Source of the DNA: Bacteroides sp.
Lineage (GTDB): Bacteria > Bacteroidota > Bacteroidia > Bacteroidales > Muribaculaceae
Direction of reading: 5' to 3'
Length of the DNA stretch: 64,000 bases
NCBI GenBank assembly: GCA_023666905.1
Contig: JAMPBC010000002.1
Span: 1 to 64,000, forward strand
In this document: positions 1 through 8,523 of the stretch, piece after piece
How the letters are laid out: each line of letters opens with the position of its first letter
Numbering within the stretch: position 1 is the first letter of the stretch
Position numbers and translations under genes: made by a program
The notes under the pieces: generated by a model
Told to the model about the DNA's origin: nothing
Seen by the model: the letters and a program-made list of their open reading frames with translations, nothing else
The model's database searches: none

Positions 1-31
1 TCTGCTCAATGATAGTCCGCCCCGGCTTTAA

Positions 32-53
32 CATTCCTTATCGAATGGACTCT
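32..53. repeat. Half copy of a dispersed inverted-repeat element
   Basis: These 22 bases are identical to the loop and right arm of the hairpin at 50872-50899. Only a 5-bp inner stem (CATTC/GAATG around CTTATC) is kept here, because the outer left arm is absent. It lies in the intergenic stretch before yfhO, so it could be a decayed terminator of a gene upstream of the window or a member of a dispersed repeat family. Confidence 0.55.
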
Positions 54-135
54 TACATATCCACGGGCATCTATTTGTTTATCACGCAATTCGCGGTGAT
101 TTTGCGCAAATAAAGTTTTGAACTCCCGGAATAGT

Positions 136-166
136 TTTGCAGAAGTTGATTTATTAATTAATTTTG
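136..166 (+). promoter_or_regulatory. Bacteroidetes-type promoter for yfhO
   Basis: TTTG at 136-139 and TAATTTTG at 159-166 are separated by 19 nt, which matches the -33/-7 consensus of Bacteroidetes primary sigma factor promoters. It lies 47 nt before the yfhO ATG. The rest of 1-212 holds only the half repeat at 32-53. Confidence 0.7.
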
Positions 167-212
167 CGTATCTGTTGCGGATTATGGTGCGACGGTTCCT
201 AAAAAGTTAATC

Positions 213-2813
213 ATGAATAGAATATTGGAATTTCTCAAATCTAAGAAATTTTGGAGCATTGCGGGCTCTGTAGTTGCCATGGCGCTTATTGCCGTTGTTT
301 ATTTCTACCCTGACGATGTGGTGGGTAACACTCTGAGCCAGCACGACATGGAGCAGGGTTCGGCCATTGGCCACGAAGCCCGGCAGTGGGCCGAGCAAAC
401 CGGCCATACTCCCCGCTGGACCAATTCGCTGTTCGGCGGCATGCCCACATTTCAAATCTCACCCTCCTATCCCTCCAATTCGCTGTTCAATTGGATTAAC
501 CGCGCAATGGGGCTGTGGCTCCCCAATCCGGCCGACTGGCTCATGATGATGATGCTCGGCTTCTTCATCCTGCTGCTGTGTCTGCGCTGCCGCTGGTACG
601 TGGCCCTGATTGGTGCCGTGGCCTATGGCTTCTCCTCCTATTTCATTATAATAATAGGTGCGGGACACATTTGGAAGTTTATCACCCTGGCCTATATCCC
701 GCCAACAATCGCCGGCATGGTGCTCTGCTACCGCGGCCGCTATCTGGCCGGTGGAGCGCTGGCGGCTCTCATGGCCATGATGCAGATTTCGGCCAACCAT
801 CCCCAAATGACCTACTACTTCCTCTTTGTGGTGCTTGGCATGGCCGTGGCCTATCTCATCACCGCCGTAAAGCAAAAGAAAATCAAGCAGTGGGGCATTG
901 CCACCGGCGTGCTTGCCGTGGCAGCTGTGCTTGCCGTGGGCGCCAACCTGCCGTCGCTCTACAACACCTACGAGTACTCCAAAGAAACCATGCGCGGCGG
1001 ACACTCCGAGCTTACCCCTCTGCCGGGCGAGCAGCGCAACGCCACTGCCGCCGGCCTTGACCGCGACTACATAACACAGTACAGCTACGAGACTTCCGAG
1101 AGTTTCTCGCTGCTCATCCCCAACATAAAGGGCGGTGCGACGTCGCAATTCGTTGGCGGCGGAGGCAAGTTCCTCGGTTTGGCCGACCTGCCCGAAGCGC
1201 AGGAGATGGTCAGCAAAGGTGTGCTTGATCCGAGCGAAGCCTCTTACCTTGGCTACATATCGCAATACTTCGGCGGACCCGAAGGCACCAGCGGCCCTGT
1301 CTATGTTGGTGCTCTCATCGTGGCCCTGTTCCTACTTGGCTGCGTGGTGGTGAAAGGTCCCATGAAGTGGGTGCTGATTCTGCTCACCCTGTTCTCCATT
1401 CTGCTCGCCTTGGGGCGCAACTGTATGTGGCTCACAAACTTTATGATTGACCACATGCCCATGTACAGCAAGTTCCGCACCGTCGAGAGCATCCTTGTCA
1501 TTGCCGAGTTCACCATGCCGCTGCTCGGAGCTCTGGCACTGCAGAAGGTGCTGGAGGTGAAGCCGGCTGAGGCTTGGGAACGCTACGGCCGCAAGGTGAT
1601 GGCCTGCTTTGGAGTTGTGCTGGTTGTGTGCCTTGCCGGCATAGTTGCTCCAAGCATGTTCGGATCGGCCGTAACTGCCGCCGACAAGGACACCGATGTG
1701 CGCTTTGCCCAGACAATTATGGCCGATGCCGAGCAAAACGGTTACGACCCCTCGCAGGCCCTGCAAGTGTTCACCACCGAGAACCCCCGCATTTACCACG
1801 CCATTGAGCAGCTGCGTTACTCCATGGTGCAGTCCGACTCGCTGCGCAGCTTCATCATAGTGGCCCTGGGGCTTGGACTGCTGCTGCTTTACTTCCGCGG
1901 CAAGCTGTCGGTGCCCGTGGTGGTTACCTGTGTGGGCATTGTGATTTGCGGCGACCTCTTTATGGTCAACAAGCGCTATCTCAACTCCGCCAGCTTTGTT
2001 CCCCGCCAGTACGTGGTGACCGAACGGTTCGCCCCCACGCCGGCCGACAAGGTGGTGCTCACCGACACGGCCATGAACTACCGTGTGCTGAACATACCGC
2101 AGTTCTCGTCGGCCGCTCCCTCCTATCACCACAAAACCATAGGCGGCTATCATGCAGCCAAGCTCACCCGCTATCAAGACCTCATTGACCGGCAGATTAT
2201 GAAAAACAATCCCGCCGTGCTCAACATGCTCAACACCCGTTACATTATAGGCAACGAGGGCGCCGCTCCCGAGCTCAACCCCGATGCCATGGGCAACGCC
2301 TGGTTCGTTGACCGCATTGACTACGTAGAGGGTCCCGATGCCGAAATGTCGGCGCTCGATTCGCTCAACGTGGCCACCACGGCTGTTGCCGACAAGAAGT
2401 TCAGCAACGCCCTTGGTGCATCGAAGCCAAAGACCGCCGGCGATACCATTTTTGAAACCACCTACGCGCCCGACCGTCTCACCTACCATGCCCGCTCGGC
2501 CCGCGGAGGCGTGGCTGTTTTCTCAGAGGTGTTCTTCCCTTGGGGATGGCAAGCCACCATTGATGGCCGGCCCGCCGAGATTGGCCGAGTGAACTATCTG
2601 CTCCGCGCCATCAACATACCCGCCGGCGAGCACACTGTGGAAATGGTGTTTGACCCGCAGTCGCTCCATTCCACCACCAATGTGGCTTACGTGAGCATCA
2701 TCATTATTTATCTCGGTGTTGCCGCCGCCATAGCCGTGCCGGTTCTGCGCCGCCGCAAAGAGGAGCAGGGTGCCGACAACGCCAAGAAAAAAGAGGAGGG
2801 CGCTGAGCGTTGA
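213..2813 (+). CDS. YfhO family membrane protein
   Basis: Large polytopic membrane protein of 866 aa. It has an N-terminal TM segment (about residues 13-32), then many hydrophobic helices, and a soluble beta-rich region near the C-terminus (about 660-820). It ends with one more TM and a charged Arg/Lys/Glu tail. This matches the YfhO family, which is related to GT-C glycosyltransferases; in Firmicutes YfhO homologues help glycosylate lipoteichoic acid or lipids. In Bacteroidales the substrate is unknown, so a role in envelope glycan transfer is inference. The start is well placed behind a good promoter. The stop codon overlaps the TTG of the next ORF, which suggests translational coupling. 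Confidence 0.85.
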   Translation: MNRILEFLKSKKFWSIAGSVVAMALIAVVYFYPDDVVGNTLSQHDMEQGSAIGHEARQWAEQTGHTPRWTNSLFGGMPTFQISPSYPSNSLFNWINRAMGLWLPNPADWLMMMMLGFFILLLCLRCRWYVALIGAVAYGFSSYFIIIIGAGHIWKFITLAYIPPTIAGMVLCYRGRYLAGGALAALMAMMQISANHPQMTYYFLFVVLGMAVAYLITAVKQKKIKQWGIATGVLAVAAVLAVGANLPSLYNTYEYSKETMRGGHSELTPLPGEQRNATAAGLDRDYITQYSYETSESFSLLIPNIKGGATSQFVGGGGKFLGLADLPEAQEMVSKGVLDPSEASYLGYISQYFGGPEGTSGPVYVGALIVALFLLGCVVVKGPMKWVLILLTLFSILLALGRNCMWLTNFMIDHMPMYSKFRTVESILVIAEFTMPLLGALALQKVLEVKPAEAWERYGRKVMACFGVVLVVCLAGIVAPSMFGSAVTAADKDTDVRFAQTIMADAEQNGYDPSQALQVFTTENPRIYHAIEQLRYSMVQSDSLRSFIIVALGLGLLLLYFRGKLSVPVVVTCVGIVICGDLFMVNKRYLNSASFVPRQYVVTERFAPTPADKVVLTDTAMNYRVLNIPQFSSAAPSYHHKTIGGYHAAKLTRYQDLIDRQIMKNNPAVLNMLNTRYIIGNEGAAPELNPDAMGNAWFVDRIDYVEGPDAEMSALDSLNVATTAVADKKFSNALGASKPKTAGDTIFETTYAPDRLTYHARSARGGVAVFSEVFFPWGWQATIDGRPAEIGRVNYLLRAINIPAGEHTVEMVFDPQSLHSTTNVAYVSIIIIYLGVAAAIAVPVLRRRKEEQGADNAKKKEEGAER

Positions 2814-3292
2814 GCGCGCTGAGATTCAGAAGCATTTGGCGCGGATTGCGCAGCCCGCGGCGAGCAGCCCGCAGCCGTGGTTTCGGAATCCACTCCCCCT
2901 TTGCATTCCGGTTTGTGCGCGAGGTGCTCACACAGCGCTACGCTTACTATTGCTATCCTCGACTTGAGGCAGCCGCGTCGCTCGACGGGGTGAACCGCCG
3001 CATGGTCAAAGCCCTGTTCCGCCTGGCGCTCTTTTTCCGCCCTGAAGCAATCGAGGTGCGCGGCGCCATAAGTCCCTCCGTGGCTCTTGCTCTGCGTTTG
3101 GGAAATCCATGTCCCGAAACTCCACCGGAGGCTGACGCAACCTGCGTGGTCGCGCTTCCCGAAGCCGCACCGTCATTGCAGCTGCAGTGGCAGCAGGCAG
3201 AGTCAGGGATGTTGTTCCAGGCTCCCGAGCTCACCGTGTGGGTACGCGCCGGGCATCTTCCTCACCAGCAGTTTAAAATAAGCCTGCCGTAA
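2810..3292 (+). CDS. Shrunken SAM-methyltransferase-like protein, probably non-catalytic
   Basis: 160 aa from a TTG that overlaps the yfhO stop (TTGA); no ATG exists before residue 65. The N-terminal GIHSPFAFRFV segment and following YYCYP resemble the start of a Bacteroidales class I methyltransferase family of about 250 aa. The C-terminal WVRAGHLPHQQFKI resembles that family's last beta strand. The middle, where the glycine-rich SAM-binding loop and catalytic core should be, is much shorter, and I see no GxGxG-like motif. It may be a decayed gene or a repurposed small protein. Family assignment comes from memory of the motif only. Confidence 0.5.
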   Translation: MSALRFRSIWRGLRSPRRAARSRGFGIHSPFAFRFVREVLTQRYAYYCYPRLEAAASLDGVNRRMVKALFRLALFFRPEAIEVRGAISPSVALALRLGNPCPETPPEADATCVVALPEAAPSLQLQWQQAESGMLFQAPELTVWVRAGHLPHQQFKISLP

Positions 3293-3304
3293 TCCCCAAG
3301 CGCC

Positions 3305-4225
3305 ATGCGAAACATTGACTCACTCCAACGCATTGTCACCGACTACGATGCCTTTCTGATGCTTGAACGCGGCTTGAGCGACAACACCCGCACGGCTTAC
3401 CTTGCCGATGTGGGTAAACTGCTTAACTACCTCATTGTGTCCCGCGTGAAGCTGCGTGATGTCACCCTCGAACACCTCCGCGAGTTCGTGTCGGCCCTTT
3501 ATGAGGTGGGCATCTCCACCCGTTCGCAGCAACGCATCATTTCCGGCATAAAATCCTTTTTCCGCTTCCTCAAACTCGAGAACTATCTGGAGGGTAATCC
3601 ATCGCTGTTGCTTGAAAGCCCCTCCACAAGCAACAAGCTCCCCGAAGTGCTTCGCCTCGACGAGATTGACGCCATGCTTGACTGCATTGACCTCTCCTCG
3701 CCGTTAGGTCAACGCAACCGGGCCATAATAGAGGTGCTTTACGGCTGCGGACTTCGGGTGTCGGAACTTGTGAATCTGGAAATATCCCGAATTTACGCCG
3801 ATGAGCAGTATCTCATTGTCACCGGCAAAGGAAACAAGGAGCGCCTTGTGCCAATGTCGGTCAACGCCATTGAGGAAATCAAGGCCTACATGCCTTACCG
3901 CAACATGCTCGATGTGAAGCCGGGCGATGCCAACATTCTGTTTCTAAATCGCCGGGGCGGCCGCCTTACCCGTGTTATGATTTTCTACATCATTAAGCAA
4001 CTTGCTACCCGGGCCGGAATCACAAAGGTTATTTCGCCGCACACACTTCGCCATTCCTTTGCCACACACCTGCTCGAGGGGGGAGCCAACCTCCGCGCCA
4101 TTCAGCAAATGCTGGGGCACGTGGACATTTCCACGACCGAAATTTACATACACATTGACCGCGCGCAGTTGCGAAAGGAAATCCTGGAGCACCATCCGCG
4201 CAACGCATCTCACGCATCGGACTGA
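3305..4225 (+). CDS. xerD: Tyrosine recombinase XerD (chromosome dimer resolution type)
   Basis: 306 aa with the usual two-part layout: a SAM-like N-terminal core-binding domain (about 10-95) and a catalytic domain (about 115-300). The catalytic set is complete: R151, K175, H246, R249, H272 and nucleophile Y281. Length and C-terminal EHHPR fit housekeeping XerC/XerD rather than a conjugative or phage integrase. It sits 12 nt after the methyltransferase-like ORF, with no attachment-site repeats around it. Its role is resolution of chromosome dimers at dif together with a partner recombinase. The last 16 nt overlap the convergent lipoprotein gene. XerC versus XerD is called by general similarity. 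Confidence 0.85.
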   Translation: MRNIDSLQRIVTDYDAFLMLERGLSDNTRTAYLADVGKLLNYLIVSRVKLRDVTLEHLREFVSALYEVGISTRSQQRIISGIKSFFRFLKLENYLEGNPSLLLESPSTSNKLPEVLRLDEIDAMLDCIDLSSPLGQRNRAIIEVLYGCGLRVSELVNLEISRIYADEQYLIVTGKGNKERLVPMSVNAIEEIKAYMPYRNMLDVKPGDANILFLNRRGGRLTRVMIFYIIKQLATRAGITKVISPHTLRHSFATHLLEGGANLRAIQQMLGHVDISTTEIYIHIDRAQLRKEILEHHPRNASHASD

Positions 4226-4680
4226 CTCCCTTTCCGGCGCCTCAACAGCACACCTGCCGCAATTCCACACATCACACCTCCGGCCACAACGCCCCACCCG
4301 GGGCCTCCTGAAACAACACTCCCGGACTGCTCCCGCTCAACACTTGCATGAATAAACCGGTCCGCGTGGGCCGAGTCAACTGCCGAACCGCTCACACTGT
4401 TCACCCTTAAGGCCACACTCCGTGCCCGCGGATTGTGCACCAGCACGCGCCGCTCCATCACCCGCTCGGCCGTGTCGTAAATCACCTGCACTCTCACACT
4501 GTCCACGCTCCACTGCCGCATGGCCGCCACGCTGTCCCTCCTGGCGGTTCTCCACTCCGCCACCCTTCGGGCGGCCATACTGCTGTCCGTAACAATGTTC
4601 TCTTGCGTCGCTCTTTTTGCCGAGCCGCATCCTGTCAGTGTAGCGGCCAGGATGCCCACCGCAATAAATGTTTTCTTCAT
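4210..4680 (-). CDS. Small lipoprotein with C-terminal TM, spanin-like layout
   Basis: 156 aa. The signal peptide ends in a lipobox (LTGC, Cys18). Next comes a charged, helical middle rich in Arg, Asp and Ser. Near the C-terminus a Gly/Ala-rich TM (about 129-145) is followed by RRRK. A lipid anchor at one end and a TM at the other is the layout expected of a phage unimolecular spanin that links outer and inner membranes at lysis. That function is inference; the family is not recognised. Its promoter shares the TAGTATTTGACAC-N21-TAnCTTTGCAG pattern with the capsid cassette 21 kb away. It is convergent with xerD and overlaps it by 16 nt. Confidence 0.7.
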   Translation of the reverse strand: MKKTFIAVGILAATLTGCGSAKRATQENIVTDSSMAARRVAEWRTARRDSVAAMRQWSVDSVRVQVIYDTAERVMERRVLVHNPRARSVALRVNSVSGSAVDSAHADRFIHASVEREQSGSVVSGGPGWGVVAGGVMCGIAAGVLLRRRKGSQSDA

Positions 4681-4706
4681 AGCATTATAAAAATTAGTTA
4701 AAGTTT

Positions 4707-4751
4707 CTGCAAAGTTACACTGCCCGGAGCCCCTTTTGGTGTCAAATACTA
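4707..4751 (-). promoter_or_regulatory. Promoter of the lipoprotein gene, bipartite motif copy A
   Basis: Read on the minus strand: TAGTATTTGACAC (4751-4739), then 21 nt, then TAACTTTGCAG (4717-4707). The TAACTTTG is a good -7 box. The TTTG lies 25 nt upstream of it, longer than the usual 19-21. The same two blocks with exactly the same 21-nt spacing occur at 25778-25822. Confidence 0.65.
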
Positions 4752-4801
4752 TATTTGATTAAAAAAATAATCCCCATGCCCCTTACCTCACACTTTTTGC
4801 T

Positions 4802-4809
4802 TAAATTTG
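4802..4809 (+). promoter_or_regulatory. -7 box of the trmB operon
   Basis: TAAATTTG, a full match to TAnnTTTG, 35 nt before the trmB ATG. No clear TTTG is seen at the expected upstream distance. A second match, TATATTTG, occurs at 4750-4757. Confidence 0.5.
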
Positions 4810-4844
4810 CTAATGAAATCAGATAACCAAACGTAACCTGAAAC

Positions 4845-5597
4845 ATGGGTAAAAACAAGCTGAAAAAGTTCCGGGACATGGAACAGATTGAGTTCGTGTT
4901 CCAATATCCGTGGGCACGGCTGCAAGCCGAACCCTTTCCCCTGAAAGGGAAGTGGGGCGCCGACTTTTTCCGTAATTCAAATCCAATTGTGCTTGAGCTT
5001 GGATGTGGAAAAGGGGAGTACACCGTTGGGCTTGCCAAGGCTCACCCCGAATGTAACTACATTGGCATTGACATTAAAGGTGCGCGGATGTGGACCGGTG
5101 CCTGTCAGGCACGTGCCGAAGGCCTTGACAACGTTGCCTTTCTCCGTACTGACATTGAGTTGCTGCCCCACTTCTTTGCCCCCGGCGAGGTGGATGAAAT
5201 TTGGATCACCTTCCCCGACCCCCAAATGAAAAAGACCCGCAAGCGCCTTACCTCCACCCGCTTCATGGAGCTATACCGGGCAGTGACACGCAATGACGCC
5301 CGCATAAATCTGAAAACCGACAGCCCCTTCCTGTACACTTACACCCGTGCCATGGTGAACCTTAATTCGCTGCCTGTGCTTGAGGACACGGACAATCTTT
5401 ACTCCACCCACGCCGGCAATCCTATTCTCAACATACGCACCTACTATGAGCAGCAGTGGCTCGACCGCGGCTTGACCATAAAGCACATAGCCTTCCTGCT
5501 CGATAAGGAAACCAAGCTTGAAGAACCCGAAATTGAAATTGAACGCGACACCTACCGCAGCTTCTCACGCGGACAGCTGCAGTGTCCCGAACGCTGA
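4845..5597 (+). CDS. trmB: tRNA (guanine-N7)-methyltransferase
   Basis: 250 aa. Uses S-adenosylmethionine to make m7G at position 46 of tRNA variable loops. The SAM-binding strand reads LELGCGKGEYT (about residues 48-58), followed by the acidic GIDIKGARM. The family signature FPDPQMKKTRKRL follows at about residues 124-136. Length agrees with the family. It is first in a tight run with the Mrp ATPase (8 nt gap), the radical SAM gene and the carboxypeptidase. The N-terminal lysine-rich stretch is normal for Bacteroidales members. Confidence 0.93.
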   Translation: MGKNKLKKFRDMEQIEFVFQYPWARLQAEPFPLKGKWGADFFRNSNPIVLELGCGKGEYTVGLAKAHPECNYIGIDIKGARMWTGACQARAEGLDNVAFLRTDIELLPHFFAPGEVDEIWITFPDPQMKKTRKRLTSTRFMELYRAVTRNDARINLKTDSPFLYTYTRAMVNLNSLPVLEDTDNLYSTHAGNPILNIRTYYEQQWLDRGLTIKHIAFLLDKETKLEEPEIEIERDTYRSFSRGQLQCPER

Positions 5598-5605
5598 ACT
5601 ATATT

Positions 5606-6703
5606 ATGGAAAGATTATACCCCCAATTGATTCTCGACGCACTGCAAACGGTGCGCTATCCCGGAAACGGAAAGAACATTGTAGAGCTCGGCATGGTGGC
5701 CGACGACATACGCATCGATGGCGACAAGGTGAGCTTCTCATTGCAATTTCAAAAATCCACCGACCCGTTCATGCGCTCGCTTATGAAGAGTGCCGAAGCC
5801 GCCATCCACACCCGCATATCGCCTGAGGTTCAGGTAACTGTCAACACCATTGTGCCGCAACCCAAGGCTGAGAAAGCACCGGTGCTCCCCGGTGTGAAAA
5901 ACATTGTGGGCGTTTCATCCGGCAAGGGGGGCGTGGGTAAATCCACCGTAACCTCGAACCTTGCCGTGGCACTTGCCCGCGAAGGCTACAAAGTGGGGTT
6001 GCTCGATGCCGACATTTTCGGTCCCTCCATGCCCAAGATGTTCGGCCTGGAGGATGCCGAACTTTACATGCACGAGGTCGATGGCCGCCAGCTCATTATT
6101 CCCGCTGAGCGTTACGGCGTGAAATTACTTTCCATAGGCTTTCTGGTTGACCGCAACGCCCCTGTGTTGTGGCGCGGGAGCATGGCCTCCAATGCGCTGC
6201 GTCAGCTCATTGAGGAGGCCGACTGGGGCGAGCTTGACTACTTCCTCATTGACATGCCTCCCGGCACCAGCGACATCCACCTCACCTTGGTTCAGACACT
6301 TGCCATGACCGGAGTGGTGGTGGTGAGCACCCCGCAAGAGGTTGCTTTGGCCGATGCCCGCAAGGGGATTGCCATGTTCACCTCCGATAAGGTCAACGTG
6401 CCCGTGCTCGGATTAGTTGAAAATATGGCCTGGTTTACTCCCGAACAGCACCCCGACGAACGCTATTACATTTTTGGCCGCGACGGCGGCGTAAAACTCG
6501 CCAAGGAGTTGGGAATACGTCTGTTGGCCCAAATTCCGCTCGTGGGCTCAATCTGCGACAAGGCCGACGGCGGCGAACCCATTGCCATGTCCGACACCAT
6601 TACCGGCCACGCTTTCATGCACCTTGCCCATGAGGTGATTGACGCCGTGGATGAGCGCAACCGCGAGCTTCCGCCGTCGGTGAAAGTTGATGTGAAACAT
6701 TAA
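5606..6703 (+). CDS. Mrp/ApbC-type iron-sulfur carrier ATPase
   Basis: 365 aa. An N-terminal DUF59 (MIP18-like) domain (about 1-90) precedes a P-loop ATPase with a deviant Walker A, SSGKGGVGKST, followed by GLLDADIFGPSMP and the switch DMPPGTSD. Family members carry Fe-S clusters to apo-proteins. The paired Cys (CxxC) that many Mrp proteins use to bridge a cluster between subunits is not visible near NMAWFTPE, as is common in Bacteroidetes forms. I chose ATG 5606, eight codons inside the longer GTG reading frame, because it begins just after trmB ends. Confidence 0.9.
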   Translation: MERLYPQLILDALQTVRYPGNGKNIVELGMVADDIRIDGDKVSFSLQFQKSTDPFMRSLMKSAEAAIHTRISPEVQVTVNTIVPQPKAEKAPVLPGVKNIVGVSSGKGGVGKSTVTSNLAVALAREGYKVGLLDADIFGPSMPKMFGLEDAELYMHEVDGRQLIIPAERYGVKLLSIGFLVDRNAPVLWRGSMASNALRQLIEEADWGELDYFLIDMPPGTSDIHLTLVQTLAMTGVVVVSTPQEVALADARKGIAMFTSDKVNVPVLGLVENMAWFTPEQHPDERYYIFGRDGGVKLAKELGIRLLAQIPLVGSICDKADGGEPIAMSDTITGHAFMHLAHEVIDAVDERNRELPPSVKVDVKH

Positions 6704-6720
6704 TTCCAAGGCGTTTGGTT

Positions 6721-7497
6721 ATGCAGCGAGTGCTTTTTCATTCCACCATTTTCGGGCCCATCCATTCACGCCGGTTGGGAACATCGTTGGGTGTGAACCT
6801 TTCGCCTACCGACGGCAAAACCTGTTCGTTCGACTGCCTTTATTGCGAAGCCGGATTCAATGCGCAGGGGCCAGGCACAACCGGGCTGCCTCCACGTGCC
6901 CGGGTGGCCCGGGAGCTTGAAGCGAAGTTGAAGTCAATGAAGGAATCGGGCCAGCCTCTTGATGTGATAACTTTTTCAGGCAACGGCGAGCCAACCCTGC
7001 ACCCTGACTTCGAGGGAATTATCGATGATACCATTTCGCTGCGCGACAAGTATTTCCCCCCGGTGAAAATAAGCGTGCTGAGCAATTCCACGCGGCTTAT
7101 GACTCCGGGCGTGGTTCGCGCCCTGAGGCGGGTTGACAATAATATTCTCAAACTCGACTCGGCGGTGGAGAGCACCATGCGGCTCATTGACCGCCCCACC
7201 TCTCCCTCCTTCACCGTGGAGAAAGCCATTGAGGGAATTTCTCAGTTCCGCGGGCAAGCCATTGTTCAGACCATGATGCTGCGCGGCGAGGTCGACGGCG
7301 CGAAGGTGGACAACACCACCCCGGCCGAAATCGATGCCCTGCTCAAGGCTTATCTTGCCGTGAATCCACGCTCCATAATGCTCTATTCCATTGATCGCAA
7401 GACACCTTGCGAAACCGTGCACCGTGTGGAGCGCGATGAGCTGGAGGCCATAGCCGATACATTCCGCCAAGCCGGACTCACCGTTCAAGTAAACTGA
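6721..7497 (+). CDS. Radical SAM protein, COG0731-like
   Basis: 258 aa from ATG 6721 (an upstream in-frame TTG at 6715 is less likely). The N-terminus has FGPIHSRRLGTSLGVNLSP, followed by the cluster motif CSFDCLYC (CxxxCxxC). SAM-binding elements include SGNGEPTLHPDF. This is the pattern of a Fe-S oxidoreductase family related to wybutosine-synthesis enzymes, but in bacteria the substrate is unknown. It lies 17 nt after the Mrp-type carrier, a plausible cluster supplier (inference), and 1 nt before the next gene. Confidence 0.85.
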   Translation: MQRVLFHSTIFGPIHSRRLGTSLGVNLSPTDGKTCSFDCLYCEAGFNAQGPGTTGLPPRARVARELEAKLKSMKESGQPLDVITFSGNGEPTLHPDFEGIIDDTISLRDKYFPPVKISVLSNSTRLMTPGVVRALRRVDNNILKLDSAVESTMRLIDRPTSPSFTVEKAIEGISQFRGQAIVQTMMLRGEVDGAKVDNTTPAEIDALLKAYLAVNPRSIMLYSIDRKTPCETVHRVERDELEAIADTFRQAGLTVQVN

Positions 7498-7498
7498 C

Positions 7499-8437
7499 AT
7501 GATTGACGATTTCATAATTGAGGAGTCCCTGATTGTGCCTCCGTTTTTAAAGGAGGGGGACAAGATTGCCATAGTTTCGCCTGCCGGTGTTACCCGTTCG
7601 CGCAACGTTTACAATGCTCTGCCGGTGCTTCAATCCTACGGATGGGAGCCGTTTACCTCGCCCCATGCGTTCGGCCGCCATGCCACTTTCAGCGGCACAC
7701 CTGACGAGCGTTACGCCGACCTCGAGCAGGCGCTGCTCGACCCCGAGGTGAAAGCCATTCTCTGCTCGCGCGGCGGCTACGGAGCGGTGCATCTGCTGGA
7801 GCGCCTCGATGAGCTTCCTTTGCGCGATAATGCCAAGTGGATTATAGGCTTCAGCGACATCTCCGCCCTCCATGCGCTCATGCACAAGCATGGCATTGCT
7901 TCCATTCATGGACCAATGGCCAAGCATATTGCTTCACATTCGGGCGAGGATTCCGATTCGCAGGCACTCATTGAAATACTCACCGGCAAGGGACAGACCT
8001 TTGAAGTGGCGCCGAACAAACTCAACCGCCCCGGAACTGCCACAGGCCCGCTGCTTGGCGGCAACATGGCCGTGCTCACCGGACTGTTCGGCACGCCGTT
8101 CAACATTTTCAAGCCGGGTTCAATCATGTTCATCGAGGATGTGTCGGAACCGGTGTACAAAATAGAGCGCATGATGTATCAACTGAAACTTTCGGGCGTG
8201 CTTTCCCAAATCAGCGGCTTGATTGTTGGTGTGTTCACCGAGTATTCGCCCGATGTGGACGGTCGTTCCATGGAGGAGATGATTCATGAATTGGTAGCCG
8301 ATTATGACTATCCTGTGGCTTACGGAGTGCCATTCGGGCACGGCTCGCGCATAATTCCCTTTGTTGAGGGTGTGGAAGCCACGCTCACCGTATCGCCCGA
8401 TGCAGTGACCATTTCCCAACCCCTTGACGCAGAGTAA
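7499..8437 (+). CDS. LD-carboxypeptidase, peptidase family S66
   Basis: 312 aa. Members cleave the D-Ala from murein tetrapeptides during peptidoglycan recycling, or act on microcin-type peptides. Visible hallmarks are CSRGGYG, IGFSDISALH (Ser nucleophile region), the acidic MFIEDVSEP and the C-terminal GVPFGHG that carries the catalytic His. No signal peptide is seen, so it should be cytosolic. It starts 1 nt after the radical SAM stop and is the last gene of the trmB run. Confidence 0.88.
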   Translation: MIDDFIIEESLIVPPFLKEGDKIAIVSPAGVTRSRNVYNALPVLQSYGWEPFTSPHAFGRHATFSGTPDERYADLEQALLDPEVKAILCSRGGYGAVHLLERLDELPLRDNAKWIIGFSDISALHALMHKHGIASIHGPMAKHIASHSGEDSDSQALIEILTGKGQTFEVAPNKLNRPGTATGPLLGGNMAVLTGLFGTPFNIFKPGSIMFIEDVSEPVYKIERMMYQLKLSGVLSQISGLIVGVFTEYSPDVDGRSMEEMIHELVADYDYPVAYGVPFGHGSRIIPFVEGVEATLTVSPDAVTISQPLDAE

Positions 8438-8473
8438 CACGCCCGTCGCTGTCTCTTTTTTGAAAAAAATTGC

Positions 8474-8481
8474 TACCTTTG
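8474..8481 (+). promoter_or_regulatory. -7 box for the FMN-binding protein operon
   Basis: TACCTTTG, matching TAnnTTTG, 42 nt before the ATG at 8524. A TTTG at 8459-8462 is too close (11 nt) to be a standard -33 element. Confidence 0.5.
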
Positions 8482-8523
8482 CAGCGCGATTATTCAAAAA
8501 TTAGACATATTCTAAATAGTGTT

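Noticed and set aside
459..1265. Long antisense ORFs inside yfhO and many other genes
   Set aside because: They lie opposite well-supported genes, have His/Gly/Gln-rich low-complexity sequence typical of antisense frames at high GC, and no start signals.
3305..4225. XerD as an integrase for the phage-like genes
   Set aside because: Length, motifs and neighbours fit the housekeeping recombinase, and no attachment-site direct repeats flank the capsid cassette or xerD.
4735..4757. Plus-strand promoter TTTG / TATATTTG upstream of trmB
   Set aside because: The two boxes are only 11 nt apart, too close for the Bacteroidetes consensus; the TATATTTG alone could still be used.
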